Assembly: GCA_025716815.1 (NCBI GenBank)
Contig: JAIXMN010000034.1
Coordinates: 124,001-188,000 of the forward strand
DNA length: 64,000 nt
Reading direction: 5' to 3'
Source of the DNA: Dichotomocladium elegans
Lineage: Eukaryota > Mucoromycota > Mucoromycetes > Mucorales > Lichtheimiaceae
The notes under the pieces were generated by a model, which saw nothing but the letters and a program-made list of their open reading frames with translations, did no database searches and had not been told where the DNA came from. Position numbers and translations under genes: made by a program. Shown here piece by piece: positions 1-10,084 of the stretch. The stretch's first letter is position 1; each line of letters opens with the position of its first letter.

Positions 1-2326
1 TGGTTATAATTTTTAGCCATCTTTCCAGCTTGATGGATATCGTACTTTGTAAAGCTTGGTCTCCCCATTTTACATTAAAGCGAATGCCTTCACTTCTGTT
101 TAAAGCAGCGTTAGAGAAAAACGAAAACAGGCAGACACATTCTCTTACGTTTAAAGTATCTTTGTTTTCTTGTTCAACGGCCAATGGATCGTCACTCAAT
201 AATTCCGCAAGGCCTGCGACACGGTCAAGTTTATATTCGGATGTAAGCTCACGCGCACGACTCAGTGGAACCCTATGTATCCTTTAGCCGTCATTCTACG
301 TAGACCAAAATAAATAAAACGCCTTACCAATTTCCGCGGCACTCTTTCCGCCCACTTTTTAGACACACAACCGAATCATCCTGGTCGAATCCACAGGAGT
401 TTTCGGTAGTGACTTCACCCAATATCTGCCTCGAAGCCTTGAGCATCTGTGTCGCATTGACATAACCTTCAGACAAGTAATAGTAATGGTTCATGTTTCT
501 CATCTTAGCCCTCGTATTGCTTGTGCTGCGTGTGCGGAGCGCAACATGTTCTGAAGCCCCATTCGTCGAGGCGATATACCTCAAGACTGCGATATTGGAT
601 GATTTGTAAGCCGTTTGCAATTGGTAACATTCCATCGAGCCATATGTCTTTTTCGTAATGGTATACTCCTTGCTCCCGTGTATTTGGCGCATTGTCGAAG
701 GCATGATCTGTTTAATCGTGTGATCTACTGGTATCGTCTCTGATACAGTCGTCCTCTTAGATAATGTTGTTACTCTCGACTGATACCCATCTTGCGGCCA
801 AGACATGCTTCTGGATCTAGGAAGAGGATGCGTTGTGGTGGCGACATCAGCAGCAGACGTGGTAGAGGCTTCGGTACTATTGCAACACGGACGATCTTGT
901 GAATCCATAGAAGGTGAAAGGCTTCTCGCGTATGTCCGGCTGGCTGCAGGCACGGGCTGAGGAGCAGATGTAGGAAGTTTGTGCTTGCTATCGTTATGAT
1001 CACCATCCCCGTCGAAATAAATGTCCAGGTCGGATACAGAGATCGACTCGGGAGAATCCACATTATCGTGTGATGCTGGCGTGGCTGTTGCTGTTGAATC
1101 CTCCGCCAAAAACACAGAGCCGAGATCGGTGTCATAATCCACCGTCCAGAGATCATTGTGAAGGCCATCATGAGTGTCATCGATGCTGTCGGATGGTTGC
1201 GTCAATCCATGGTCAGAACGCGGTCTATTCTCGCAAACAGACATTTGAGCGATACTTGGGCGTCGCATCAAAGTCGATGAAGAATGGTTGAAATCGGCGG
1301 TCTCGTCATCACCTTTCAACATTTCTTCATGGTAATCCTCCTCATCGCTCTCATTGTCCTCTGACACGACTAAACTTTGCTGGATATGTTCTCCCTCATC
1401 AGATGACATTTCATCCCAGGTTGAAGATTGAGATGATGACGACGAAACCGAGGGTGATTCTGTAGTAGGCGATAGTGGTAGCAGCAGAAGCTGTCGGCGT
1501 AAGCGCTTCTGCTCATGTTGAAAATCTTCATCGTCATCCTCGCTCTCGCTCTCGACCTCATGCCGTCGTCGCCGGCGGCTTTGTAACTGAAAAGGTGATG
1601 GTGGTGATTTCGCCCGATATCGGATATGGATGTGCTCTGCTTGGACATTATCCTCATCCTCACTTTTAGTTTCAAGGCGTTTCTTGCGCTGCGGTCCTAA
1701 GGATGGTGGTCCTAAGGATGAGGGTCGTTTTACACCATGTCGCGGTACACGTGAAGGCGCAGTGAATGATGGATCGTCAGTGGAGTATCCTATGGCCGGT
1801 ACGAACCCTATCATTTCGTTATCAGAGGATTGCGGAGAGGGTGATGGCGATGGCGATGGCGAGCGCTCTGTCAATGGTGAATCTATTGCCAGCGAATAAT
1901 ATATTCTCCTCGAGTGGCGTTCATCATAATGCTTATTAAGAAGAGGAGGTCGGGATGGTTTATGTGTGGCAGCACGCTTGAAGTGCTGAGAGATACGAGA
2001 AGAGACCGTGGCATATGGGGTTGCACCTCTATTGACGGCTATTAACGAACAAACGTGTAACTTGCACTTCTTCTTAGTACTTACCCCAGTGTCGCGTATT
2101 TATATCTCATAACGGCATTTGCTAATTCTTTTGGAGAGCTGGGCTTGTTTTTCAACCGCAGCAGTGCCTTTATAATCGCAACGAAAACCTTGTCCTTGGC
2201 ATCGTCAGGGTGAATGGGTATAGGTACTGACTGCTCCGGTTGGTTTTGTTTCTTAAGCTTGTAGCGCTGCTCTGTTCCAGAGCCTGACTTCCCCGAGTTG
2301 CTCGAATGTATTCGTGTGTAAGGCAT
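1..2326 (-). CDS. GDS1-type winged-helix plus APSES/KilA-N DNA-binding protein, 3' end beyond window
   Basis: Likely nuclear transcription regulator. Exons read as 2085-2326, 328-2028 and 1-272 on the minus strand. Exon 1 and the start of exon 2 join into a GDS1-like winged helix: PSSPKELANAVMRY, then the junction ATLG-GATPYATVSSRI and SQHFKRAA. The donor is GTAAGT and the acceptor AATAG. A long acidic, Ser/Pro-rich middle follows. The C-terminal part holds an APSES/KilA-N-like motif, GYVNATQMLKASR, and after the second intron GNWVPLSRARELTSEYKL, the usual second half of that fold. The frame stays open to base 1, so the protein continues outside. The ATG at 2326 is the first in frame, with no upstream exon seen. 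Family links rest on recognised motifs; targets are unknown. Confidence 0.8.
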
Positions 2327-2760
2327 TGAGGGTTATGATTAGCAGGTTGCAATGGTTCAGTAACAATGTTTGAATGGGAAACACGAGACGTAGAAAGTGG
2401 GTCAAAGCTCAAAGGGTTAGAAAATTTCGTACGACCTTCTGAGATTGAAAAAGAGACAATGCCAGTGATAGTGCAATGGGCGGCCAATCCGCAGTAATGG
2501 AACCGATGATGTGAATATGACAGGCAAAACGCGGTTCTGCATTGAGGATTGGGCTGTTACGACAAAAGCCATTTTATTCACTGAAACGCGTCATCTAACA
2601 CCAAAATGAAGCCTGGGCGAAACAAGCGGGATTTTCTCCGCTTGAAAAACTTACACTTTCCATGAAGATCTTTTCATTTCTTCGCGGGCTTGTGTAGCCG
2701 TTACGGAAGAAAGCAGCAGCTTTTATCAATTCAAATACTCGTATTAAGATCTAGATCTTA

Positions 2761-3119
2761 TTATCTTGAATTTTTTTTTCGGATCGTCTTTCGTGATCCA
2801 TTGGGAAGGATCTCAACTACCCGGGGATGTTTGTTTACTTTTTCACTAAGAAGGGGGTTTTGCGTGGAAATTTTAGCTCTTGCATATGCCCGAGCAATTG
2901 GAAAGACATTACATACTAGAGTCCACACGCGTTGCAAAGCAAATTGCCTGTCGACGGGCTTCGTCGCCACGCCGGTGTGGAGCTAACCCCACAGTTGTCG
3001 CAACAGTAGCCATTGCCAGGAGTTACACGCTCGTGGTTGTCTGGTGGATGGGAAGATTGCTCTTCTGCGTCATCCTGAAATTGGATGTACCGGTACATCC
3101 TGTCAAAAGAATTGTCCAT
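2761..3119 (-). CDS. Small single-finger GATA-type zinc finger protein
   Basis: Probable DNA-binding regulator of about 95 residues with one GATA finger: CDNC, 18 residues, then CNAC, with [11 protein letters not shown] behind it. The Y codon of GLY is split by an intron at 2846-2916 (donor GTATGT, acceptor TTAG). After splicing the protein ends in a basic tail, [10 protein letters not shown]. The ATG at 3119 is the first in frame; an upstream exon is possible, but only about 117 bases separate it from the ctf8 stop. It could therefore be a complete small GATA protein or the end of a longer gene whose first exon I missed. The x18 spacing resembles the longer-loop GATA class rather than the x17 animal type. 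Confidence 0.7.
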
Positions 3120-3236
3120 GATGTTTTTCAAAAGAACAAAGACAAGAGTGTATTACTTTCTGTCACGAGCTTTATACAACGTTCAAATTCCACACATGTA
3201 ATTTATCAATGTATGCGGTGTCTCTCATTAACCGCA

Positions 3237-3704
3237 TTATTGTTGATTTTGCGTATGCTGAACAATCAACATGGGACGCTTCATAAACACATACTTCTCT
3301 CGGAGAATGGTCACCGTGTCATATGCAATGTTCGTCTGTGTCTGATCCACATCCATAGCATCTTCGTCTCCTCGTTTTCGTATCACAGCTATCGGCTTGG
3401 GAAGCTTTACCTTGTCTCCGTAAAGTTTCTGGTGGCCTGTGGTCAAGGTTGCGCCGTTCTGAAATACATGCACATGCAATCGCATACAGGATGAGATCGA
3501 GGGGAGCAGTGAGCAATGAAGGAGGAAATAAAGGAGAGGCGCATTTCCTCACGCAGTTTGTTTTACATTTGTAAATTCTACATCGCCAATCTTGAGTCCT
3601 TGGACATTGTCCTGGTTCGAAGTAAAATTGCCTTGAAACTCTAGCAAGACTAGGCTCGAGTCTGTGTTGGACTCATTTAACGGCCAAATGACAGCTTGGA
3701 CCAT
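3237..3704 (-). CDS. CTF8: Ctf8, subunit of the Ctf18-RFC clamp loader
   Basis: Subunit of the alternative RFC (Ctf18-Dcc1-Ctf8), which loads PCNA and supports sister-chromatid cohesion. Two exons, 3567-3704 and 3237-3458, give 119 residues, close to the roughly 120 of the human protein. Motifs in order: MVQAVIWPLN at the start, LVLLEFQG, then across the splice NGATLTTGHQKLYG and KLPKPIAVIRK, and near the end ILREKYVFMKRPMLI; all fit the family. The intron donor is GTAAAA, chosen because it alone keeps phase with the TTTCAG acceptor. The gene is divergent from cdt2 across 238 bases. An ORF extends upstream of MVQ, but the family starts at this Met. Confidence 0.85.
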
Positions 3705-3942
3705 GTATATAGAAGGAGACGTAGTTCGATGGTTGTGTTTACAAGCGGACGCACACACGTGACACAAATAAGGGACAGAGGGATGAAGACAAGGGAAGTT
3801 TTGGATCCCAGAGACGCGTGAAAATTATGACGCGTGAAGTATGAATGGGGGGCATCGCGCGGTCTAAAATTCGGTGTGTGCCTGTGTGCGTCGTTTCACT
3901 ACCCTCTCTGTCTAAATACCCAACAATAACTGCACCGTACTC
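3705..3942. promoter_or_regulatory. Shared divergent promoter of ctf8 and cdt2 with two MCB-like ACGCGT boxes
   Basis: This 238-base gap separates the starts of two divergent genes. It holds two perfect ACGCGT hexamers at 3814-3819 and 3830-3835, 16 bases apart, both followed by GAA. ACGCGT is the MluI cell-cycle box bound by MBF in yeasts. Shared use by both genes is inferred from the layout. Confidence 0.6.
3814..3835. promoter_or_regulatory. Pair of ACGCGT (MCB) elements
   Basis: Two copies of ACGCGT lie with starts 16 bases apart, in the middle of the ctf8/cdt2 gap. Each sits in the wider repeat GACGCGTGAA. Confidence 0.6.
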
Positions 3943-5924
3943 ATGATAAAACGAAAACGCACTCCTGACAATAGCGCCACATCCCATAATTTAGACCAAG
4001 GCGGTGCAAGTAGCAGCAGTACCAGCTGGGACAGCAGCGCTGGGAAACGCCCTCGTCTCACACAAGCGCTTGATATCCAGGGCCATCAGCATCAGCATCA
4101 GCATCAAATCCTGAGCGATGGATCTCCCGCCCAGACCATTCTTCCCATTGACGATCCACGCCTCTTTAAAGACACCACAGAACCCGATAACTGGAACCTC
4201 GTCAAGTACAATTATATGCGCAAAGTCCACAATCGACATCTATACGGTCGAATCCTTCATAGTAACTGAACTGTCACAAAACAATAAGTCTTCCGCCTGA
4301 TTTACCTTGTTTTTTCTCCTTCATAGCTCCAAAACAGCATATTCTTAAAACACTGACATGCAGCGAAGACGACGAGTATCATTTCTGTTTTTCGTCAAAT
4401 TCTCGGTCCTGCGTCCCGTTTTCATGCACATACTCGAATCGTAATAATCTGCCCAATATCAAGGCAACATGGCTTTAGATAAGGATAGTGCGGTTACTCA
4501 ATACCTGCTTTTTCTTTTTTTTCTAATATTTGATAGATGCATACGGTGGCCACTTAATGGCTGTGGGGGACGAAGCAAAACGGATCACGCTTGTAAGAAC
4601 AGACAAGGGAAACTCTGTGGACAACCGTGCGTAAAACCTCTCTCCAGACTGCACACGCCTCAATACTCACGTGGACGTATCTAGAAAGTTACCATAATTA
4701 CTTCTCAGCACACAACGATGCTGTCCTGTCGTTAAAGTTCAGCAACGACGATCATCTCCTCGTTCGTATCCGCGCGCGAGAGTGGGGGGGGGGAAGGAAA
4801 ACAGAGGTTGTTTGTGGAAATGGCTTACTCCCTTTGATCTTTCGATAGACGTCTGGTTCTGGTGACGGCTTAGTGCGAATATGGGATGTGGATACTAAAG
4901 TGTGCGTAGCAACTATGAAGGGGCATTCGAACAGCCTTCGATCAGTCGACTTTCACCCCTCGAATCAAAGTGAGTCAGACTATTCTTATGTGCGCAAATG
5001 AGATCTTACACAGGACCATGTCGAAGATTTGCTTGTGTCTGCTGCTAAGGATGGATCTTTCTTGCTTTGGGATATTCGGACTCGACAGATCGGTGTTCTC
5101 CCAGGTAGCTGAGGCGTTGTTTTGTAAGGTTGGGTGATGATGATTATTCATCAACGGAATTTGCGTAGAATGCGATGAAAATTGGTCTGGAGCTCCTCTC
5201 TATGCCCCTATCAAGGTCACCAAAGATGCACATCAACGAGTCACCAAAAAAAGCAAAGGAAAGGAGAATTATCCTATTGCCTCCCGTCTAAAGCCTGACC
5301 ATTCTGTTACGCGCGCCCTTTTCCTGCCTACAAAGGAAGACGTCGTTATCACAAGTGGGAGCAGTGATGGGTAAATGAAAAACAAATTGCTTTGTTTCAT
5401 TGTTATCTAATCATCATAAAAGTACAATCAAGATGTGGGATTGCCGCGCTGGTCGCGATTCAAAACCATTGTCTGAGTATCATTACGATGGCCCTTCGAC
5501 CCGAGTGCGCGGGTTCTCAGATCTGCAAATTGACCATTCTGGCACGCGTCTTTTTGGCCTCAATATGGACGGAAGCATATCCATGCACTATCTCACCAAC
5601 ATATCTCGGGTCGCTACTCGCTACACCGCACCCGATTACAAAACCTTGACATTCTTCTCGAAGATCGCCATCTCTTACGACGATAGCTTTATTGCGGCCG
5701 GCTCAGCAAATCGCAGTCTCTATATTTGGGAAATTGATCGACCAAAGGTCCCGGCCCTCAAACTTGGAGGTCCCCAACAAGACGTAACTGCAGTAGCTTG
5801 GTCTAAAAATCGTCATGAGGTATCATCAGTATACGGGATAGATGATGTCATCACTAACCCTATTTTCTTTTTTCAGGTTTCGGGCTGCTCTGATGATGGA
5901 TGTGTACGTGTGTGGCGGCGTTAA
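3943..5924 (+). CDS. CDT2: Cdt2/DTL-type WD40 substrate receptor of CRL4 ubiquitin ligase
   Basis: WD40 adaptor that brings PCNA-bound proteins such as Cdt1 to the Cul4-Ddb1 ligase in S phase. The N-terminus (MIKRKRTPD, a short HQHQHQ run) is disordered. WD blades follow in about nine exons: FSCTYSNHAYGGHLMAVGDE, SGSGDGLVRIWDVDT, VSAAKDGSFLLWDIRT, SGSSDGTIKMWDCR, a DTL-like stretch around TRVRGFSDLQIDHSGTRLF, SAGSANRS-type blade GSANRSLYIWEIDRP, and SGCSDDGCVRVWRR at the end. The protein stops right after the last blade, so the long tail of animal DTL is absent. Two joints are weak: the donor at 4762 (GTTCGT) and the intron from 4970, where the only in-phase acceptor I see makes an improbably short 33-base intron. 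Divergent from ctf8. Confidence 0.8.
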
Positions 5925-6367
5925 TTAGTGAGGAGGGCATGATTGCCTCTTGTTCATAGCTTTATCAATTAATAGTGGAAAGATACGGATATTGTAGTAT
6001 ATAAACTTATGCATGTATATATAAACGGATAGATTAATATGATGGAACGTGTGTTTCATATATGGATTAAGATGGTCAAATGCGAGCTCTGATATATTTT
6101 ATGGACTTATCGTTGCCAAAATGTTGTAGTGAGACGATTTCGGGAGATAATGGTACGGAGGCCACATAAAAACAATGGCGTATAAAATACGAAAAGAAGG
6201 ACGTATCAATAGGTAAAAATATTTCGCATTCATAGCCGTCTCGATCGGCCTGAGCGTGCACGTCGTGGTCTTCCTGGCCTTACCCGCCGTTGTATCATGT
6301 TCCGCTGTCCTAATTCAGGTGAGCGTGGCCTTCCATGAGCTGCAGACGCTTGTGTAGTACTTCCTCT
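5925..6367. other. Intergenic, AT-rich 3' flank of cdt2
   Basis: AT-rich sequence with several TATATA-like runs near 5998-6025. I see no convincing coding frame, RNA gene or repeat. Confidence 0.5.
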
Positions 6368-7033
6368 CTAGGACCTTGGTGGGAAGATGCCATCTTCTCG
6401 AAGACCAAGGAGTATATGATGCAAATTCAGAGCCGCCGCAAGGACCCGATTCCATAAATTTGGTTGGTGGATTCCCTCTGCCATGCCTGCTGTCCAGTTT
6501 TCATTTGAACATCTAATGAAATATCAATATATTAGAAAATTTTGAAAAATATACATACTCTGTTAGGCCTTCATACCGTAGCAGCCATGGCAGAGGGTGA
6601 CTAGTCTGTTGGGTCGTTGATATGGGCGTGGATTAGACATCATTTTGAAGGTGGTAAGAGACTCATTACCGTAGGTAGGGCAGCACTTGCCGGCTTTGAA
6701 CGCGTCGATTAAATACACATTGCAACTGTTCTTCGTCAACATCCTCCGAAAGCCTACACCACGCATAGGCTCGCGATATCGGGTGTTTGTCGCAGACCAA
6801 TATCCCATCACGAACACGCCCTTACTTCCAAACTTCGCGTTCATACTGTCGAGGAGATTTTCATCTGCTTGCTGCTTCTTGTAAATTGCGGACATGCGAA
6901 TTTTTCGAAATAAAATTGGGGATTTGGATGGCTCGTTGTTGTTGTGGCGCAGAAAGTCTTGAGAAGCTTAGAGACTTGGTTCGTGGCAGTGAGGTATCCC
7001 TCGCAGTCGAGCACGGAAAGCGTACGACTTTGG
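6368..7033 (-). pseudogene. Decayed Fanzor (eukaryotic TnpB-like RNA-guided nuclease) C-terminal half
   Basis: Fanzors are transposon-borne RuvC nucleases related to TnpB. This relic has the family order: basic helical stretch KIRMSAIYKKQQADENLL, AKFGSKGVFVMGYWSA, RGVGFRRMLTK, VYLIDAFKAGKCCPTY (normally DEF-x-TS and CPxC), SNPRPYQRPNR, CHG, and after a probable intron RCSNENW and LWNRVLAAALNLHHIL. Signs of death: an in-frame TAA near 6985; Tyr for one zinc Cys; Val where the final RuvC Asp normally stands (NRD to NRV); and a frame break at CHG that would be healed by one extra C, giving CHGLLRC over a GTATGA...TTAG intron. The RuvC-I part was not found upstream. Family call is from remembered motifs. 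Confidence 0.65.
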
Positions 7034-8641
7034 AACTAACACCGACGCCGGTCTGTATGAATAGTCCCACGAAATTAGAACTGCTCGGACTCTTGGGGCT
7101 TGAAAGCTTTAGATTTCAGGTTCACAATTCGTCTCCAGCACTCCATATTGCTTATGTGAGATACCACGTTGCACATGAGGATATGATAGCAGAGGAGTTT
7201 GGTACCGATCTCCATGTAACATGGTGATCGTGACTGACGAAGTGGGAAACAGTTTAAACCGGGGAGCTTGTCCTGGAAGACATCTGGATACTTAGTCAGT
7301 ATATTTTTGAAATGATCACTCATCTCCCGTCAGGTTCAACGCCCTTGTCGCATAGGTGATTACAGATTGAAGGATCCATGACACTGCGTTATAACCAGAT
7401 CCATTTCCACAGAACTTTTTCTCTATTTTTCTTCCACGGTTTTTTTATGAGGTTTTACCGAGGTGAGAATGGTCTGAAAGGAACAAGGACACATAGTCTA
7501 TGATATTGGTCATCTATACACACGGGAGCACCCTATCTGTAATAGTGCTACCATCTGGAGTAACCGTGACAAGATGAAGTATCCAGCTGACCTAATTAGG
7601 ACCTCTTCCATAAATCATATAAATAGTAGATAAATGTGTAGCAATGAAGGATCTTGATTCCGATTTCATTCGAATAAAAGACATCCACGAGTCTCATCGT
7701 ATTCTTACTGTCCACCCTAATAACAACAAAAAACACCATTGGTCCATCTGTAACTTAAGGGGTCGACCTGTAACTTAAGCGGTTGATCTGTAACTTAAGC
7801 GGTGTACCTGCAACTTGAGCGATCAACCTGTATGTTCGTATCCACGGCTACTTCTGCCTTAGCAGGCACGGTCCATGGTCTATATGGACATAAACGCTTT
7901 GTTTCACGCTTTGAGCCCTCATATCGTAATTGCTCTCGCGATATATATATCATAATCCCGGACATTTCTTAGTGCGGAGTTGAAATCACATGTGGTAATG
8001 ACGGATTCCTTTATCAATCTTTATCTGGTGCACCTTTCTCGGAGATCGCCTAGATGGTGATCGACATCCGTCCTCCAGAGTGGCCGTTTTGACAAGCACG
8101 TCTTGTAGATAGGCTGATTATTGGCACTTAATAAAAATAATCATTTTTCGAGGCACACAGAACCATAGTCGGTCGCTTTTTGTTCTTGAAACCCTTTGAT
8201 TTTACAATGTAATTTAAGCAGATATCTTAATCATCGAAGCTGTACCTAATCTAATGGGCTACTCTATAAGTGGCAAGGCATTATACCCTGTTTTCCGCAA
8301 TTGAAATCGCGTTTTAGCAGGTTTTACGTCGCAAGATCACACAAATAGGAAGCCGTGGGTAGCCCAGAAATCTTTACTCACGATGACAAAACAAATGTTG
8401 CATTCACACGAAAATGCTGAATCTCTAAATCGACTTGTTTGTTATTCAAATCCAATATCTTCTGTCCGTTGCAAACTGATTGTCTATTTCGCCTTTCTAT
8501 GCCGTTTCAGACCTTTCATGTTTTTGCCATTAAATTATCTTTTTGCAGCATTCACAGCAGAAGAAACAGCTTTACAGGTTAATCGCGAGATGTCTTGCTA
8601 GTGTTTATTATTTTCATTTTCATTTTTTGTTGAAAAAAAAA
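7034..8641. other. Gene-poor interval beside the Fanzor relic
   Basis: No convincing gene. The minus frame at 7250-7323 has a short phrase (ILTKYPDVFQDKLPGL) recalling the start of Ty3/gypsy reverse transcriptase, but it is lost at once. The 20-base tandem repeat at 7741-7835 is listed apart. The rest is AT-rich and unassigned. Confidence 0.4.
7741..7835. repeat. Short tandem repeat, 20-base unit, about 4.5 copies
   Basis: The unit CCTGTAACTTAAGCGGTYGA recurs exactly every 20 bases, from 7741 to about 7835. The first three copies are nearly identical; the last two carry C/T and A/G changes. No gene overlaps. Confidence 0.85.
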
Positions 8642-8677
8642 GGCCCCGTTTAGCAGGTGTGGCTGCTAAACGAGGCC
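8642..8677. repeat. Perfect-stem hairpin, 15-base arms, 6-base loop
   Basis: Arms 8642-8656 (GGCCCCGTTTAGCAG) and 8663-8677 are reverse complements except for one position, which becomes a G-U pair if the minus strand is transcribed. A run of A precedes it. It could be an end of a small element or a structured RNA; no gene adjoins. Confidence 0.75.
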
Positions 8678-8754
8678 ATAGTTCCAAAGTAATAAAAATT
8701 AAGTCTCAAGAAACTCTTACGAGGATTTCCTGGACCCGAGAAAAATTGTTTCGT

Positions 8755-9260
8755 TTAAATATTTTGGGGGGTTTTCATTTTCATTAACTGAGCAGCCCGT
8801 TGGTTGAGACCCTCAAAAGAGAGCCCCGTAACAGGGATAGCCACGTGAAGGCCGGCTGCTGTGTATCCCCTCTCCTTCGCATGACCGGCGCCAATCGTGC
8901 ATCCTCGGAGAGATCCCTCCAACAAGCAGACACCGCACCCACTCATGACGGATACCCAAGCCGAAGCTCGAGTATACTGCCTACCTCCCTCAAGTCTATA
9001 CTGATGCACCAGGATTTTGACCAGCAAGATCCCAATACACCAAGACCGACCAGCGCTAAGCATGGGTAGGAGGAGGACCCACGAGACGCCAACCAACAGT
9101 TGATGCCGTGCATCATACTTCGTTGACCGGTAGCCATTGGGGCTCGGCGAGCAGGATAAGTACCCAACATGCCAAAAGGATAAAGAGAAGAAGAAAAAAA
9201 GATGTGCGAGAAATCGCCTTTATATAGACTTTTTGCCCTTCCCCCCCCAACCCCAACCAC
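8755..9260 (-). other. Unresolved minus-strand transcription-unit-like region
   Basis: A TATA-like TCTATATAAAG (minus strand, 9219-9229) is followed by a pyrimidine-rich stretch and ATGs in two frames, then overlapping frames of 105 and 113 codons down to 8755. The longer frame begins with TTG rather than ATG and ends QLMKMKTPQNI. Neither product is recognised and composition does not favour one frame. It may be a small gene, a non-coding RNA or chance. Confidence 0.25.
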
Positions 9261-9280
9261 ACCCCACGCGGATGCTGGTT

Positions 9281-9340
9281 CCCACGAAATGATGCGGGTA
9301 CCAACCCCAACTCACGAAATGCTGCGGGTACCGTCCCCAC
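9281..9340. repeat. Direct repeat, 30-base unit, two copies
   Basis: 9281-9310 and 9311-9340 share ACGAAATG-TGCGGGTACC and a CCCCA-rich end at exactly 30-base spacing; a weaker third partial copy follows. It lies just upstream of the TATA-like element of the neighbouring minus-strand region. Confidence 0.75.
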
Positions 9341-9593
9341 AAATGGAAACGGTGCCGGTGCACACTACGCTGGCTGTTTCTTTGAAGTCAGACCTGCAAT
9401 GGAATAATATGTCTCATATAAGTCTTGCTGTAAGCATCAACCAGGAAGTTGAATGTTGAACGGGTTGTATGTAGCAGTAGCTACAGTGGCGGGTGTAAAA
9501 GTATAGGCAACTGTTGTGCGAGTACGTATGAAGAACGTCTGATATACAGCGTGGAGCAAGCGTGAACACGACGAGATAAATGATGATTGTAAT

Positions 9594-9642
9594 AATACAA
9601 CGTGGGGATGCCCGATCTCACAGGGCATTCCCACGTTGTATT
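9594..9642. repeat. Long hairpin, 20-base arms with one mismatch
   Basis: Arm 9594-9613 (AATACAACGTGGGGATGCCC) pairs with 9623-9642 at 19 of 20 positions, with the 9-base loop GATCTCACA. No coding frame explains it. A structured RNA precursor or the core of a foldback element are possible. Confidence 0.8.
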
Positions 9643-10084
9643 TTTCGCGTGTCTGCTCCAAAGCTCACGAAGGTGCGAGAGAACGGATAGAGATGCGAGG
9701 ATTTGTGGCTGAGTGCTTGACAAATCCATGATGGTGATGAGATATGCAGCGCTAAAGTTGATGAACGTTGTTAGACTAATATAACGAACGTTCGAGATCC
9801 CACCGCTTTGAAGCATGCCCTCCGGACATGCAACATTCGGTATCTCAACCATCAACAAAACCATTCTATTTAGCCTACTGTAGACCTCCAAGCCCTACTG
9901 CTTGCAAGATTGCTGGTTCGATAGACAAAAACATCTATTATTTGAACAGCTAGATAATAGGATAATGTACATAACCTCTACCGATGATAGCCGGAAAGAA
10001 GTACGATCATCGAATCTGGGCTACTACAACGAATAGCCGCAGTTAGTTTGCCGGTGGCATTTGTGCCTGCGAGAGCGCAACGGT

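Noticed and set aside
7250..7323. Phrase ILTKYPDVFQDKLPGL resembling the entry to a Ty3/gypsy reverse transcriptase.
   Set aside because: Only about 16 residues, with no catalytic YxDD or other RT, RNase H or integrase motif around it.
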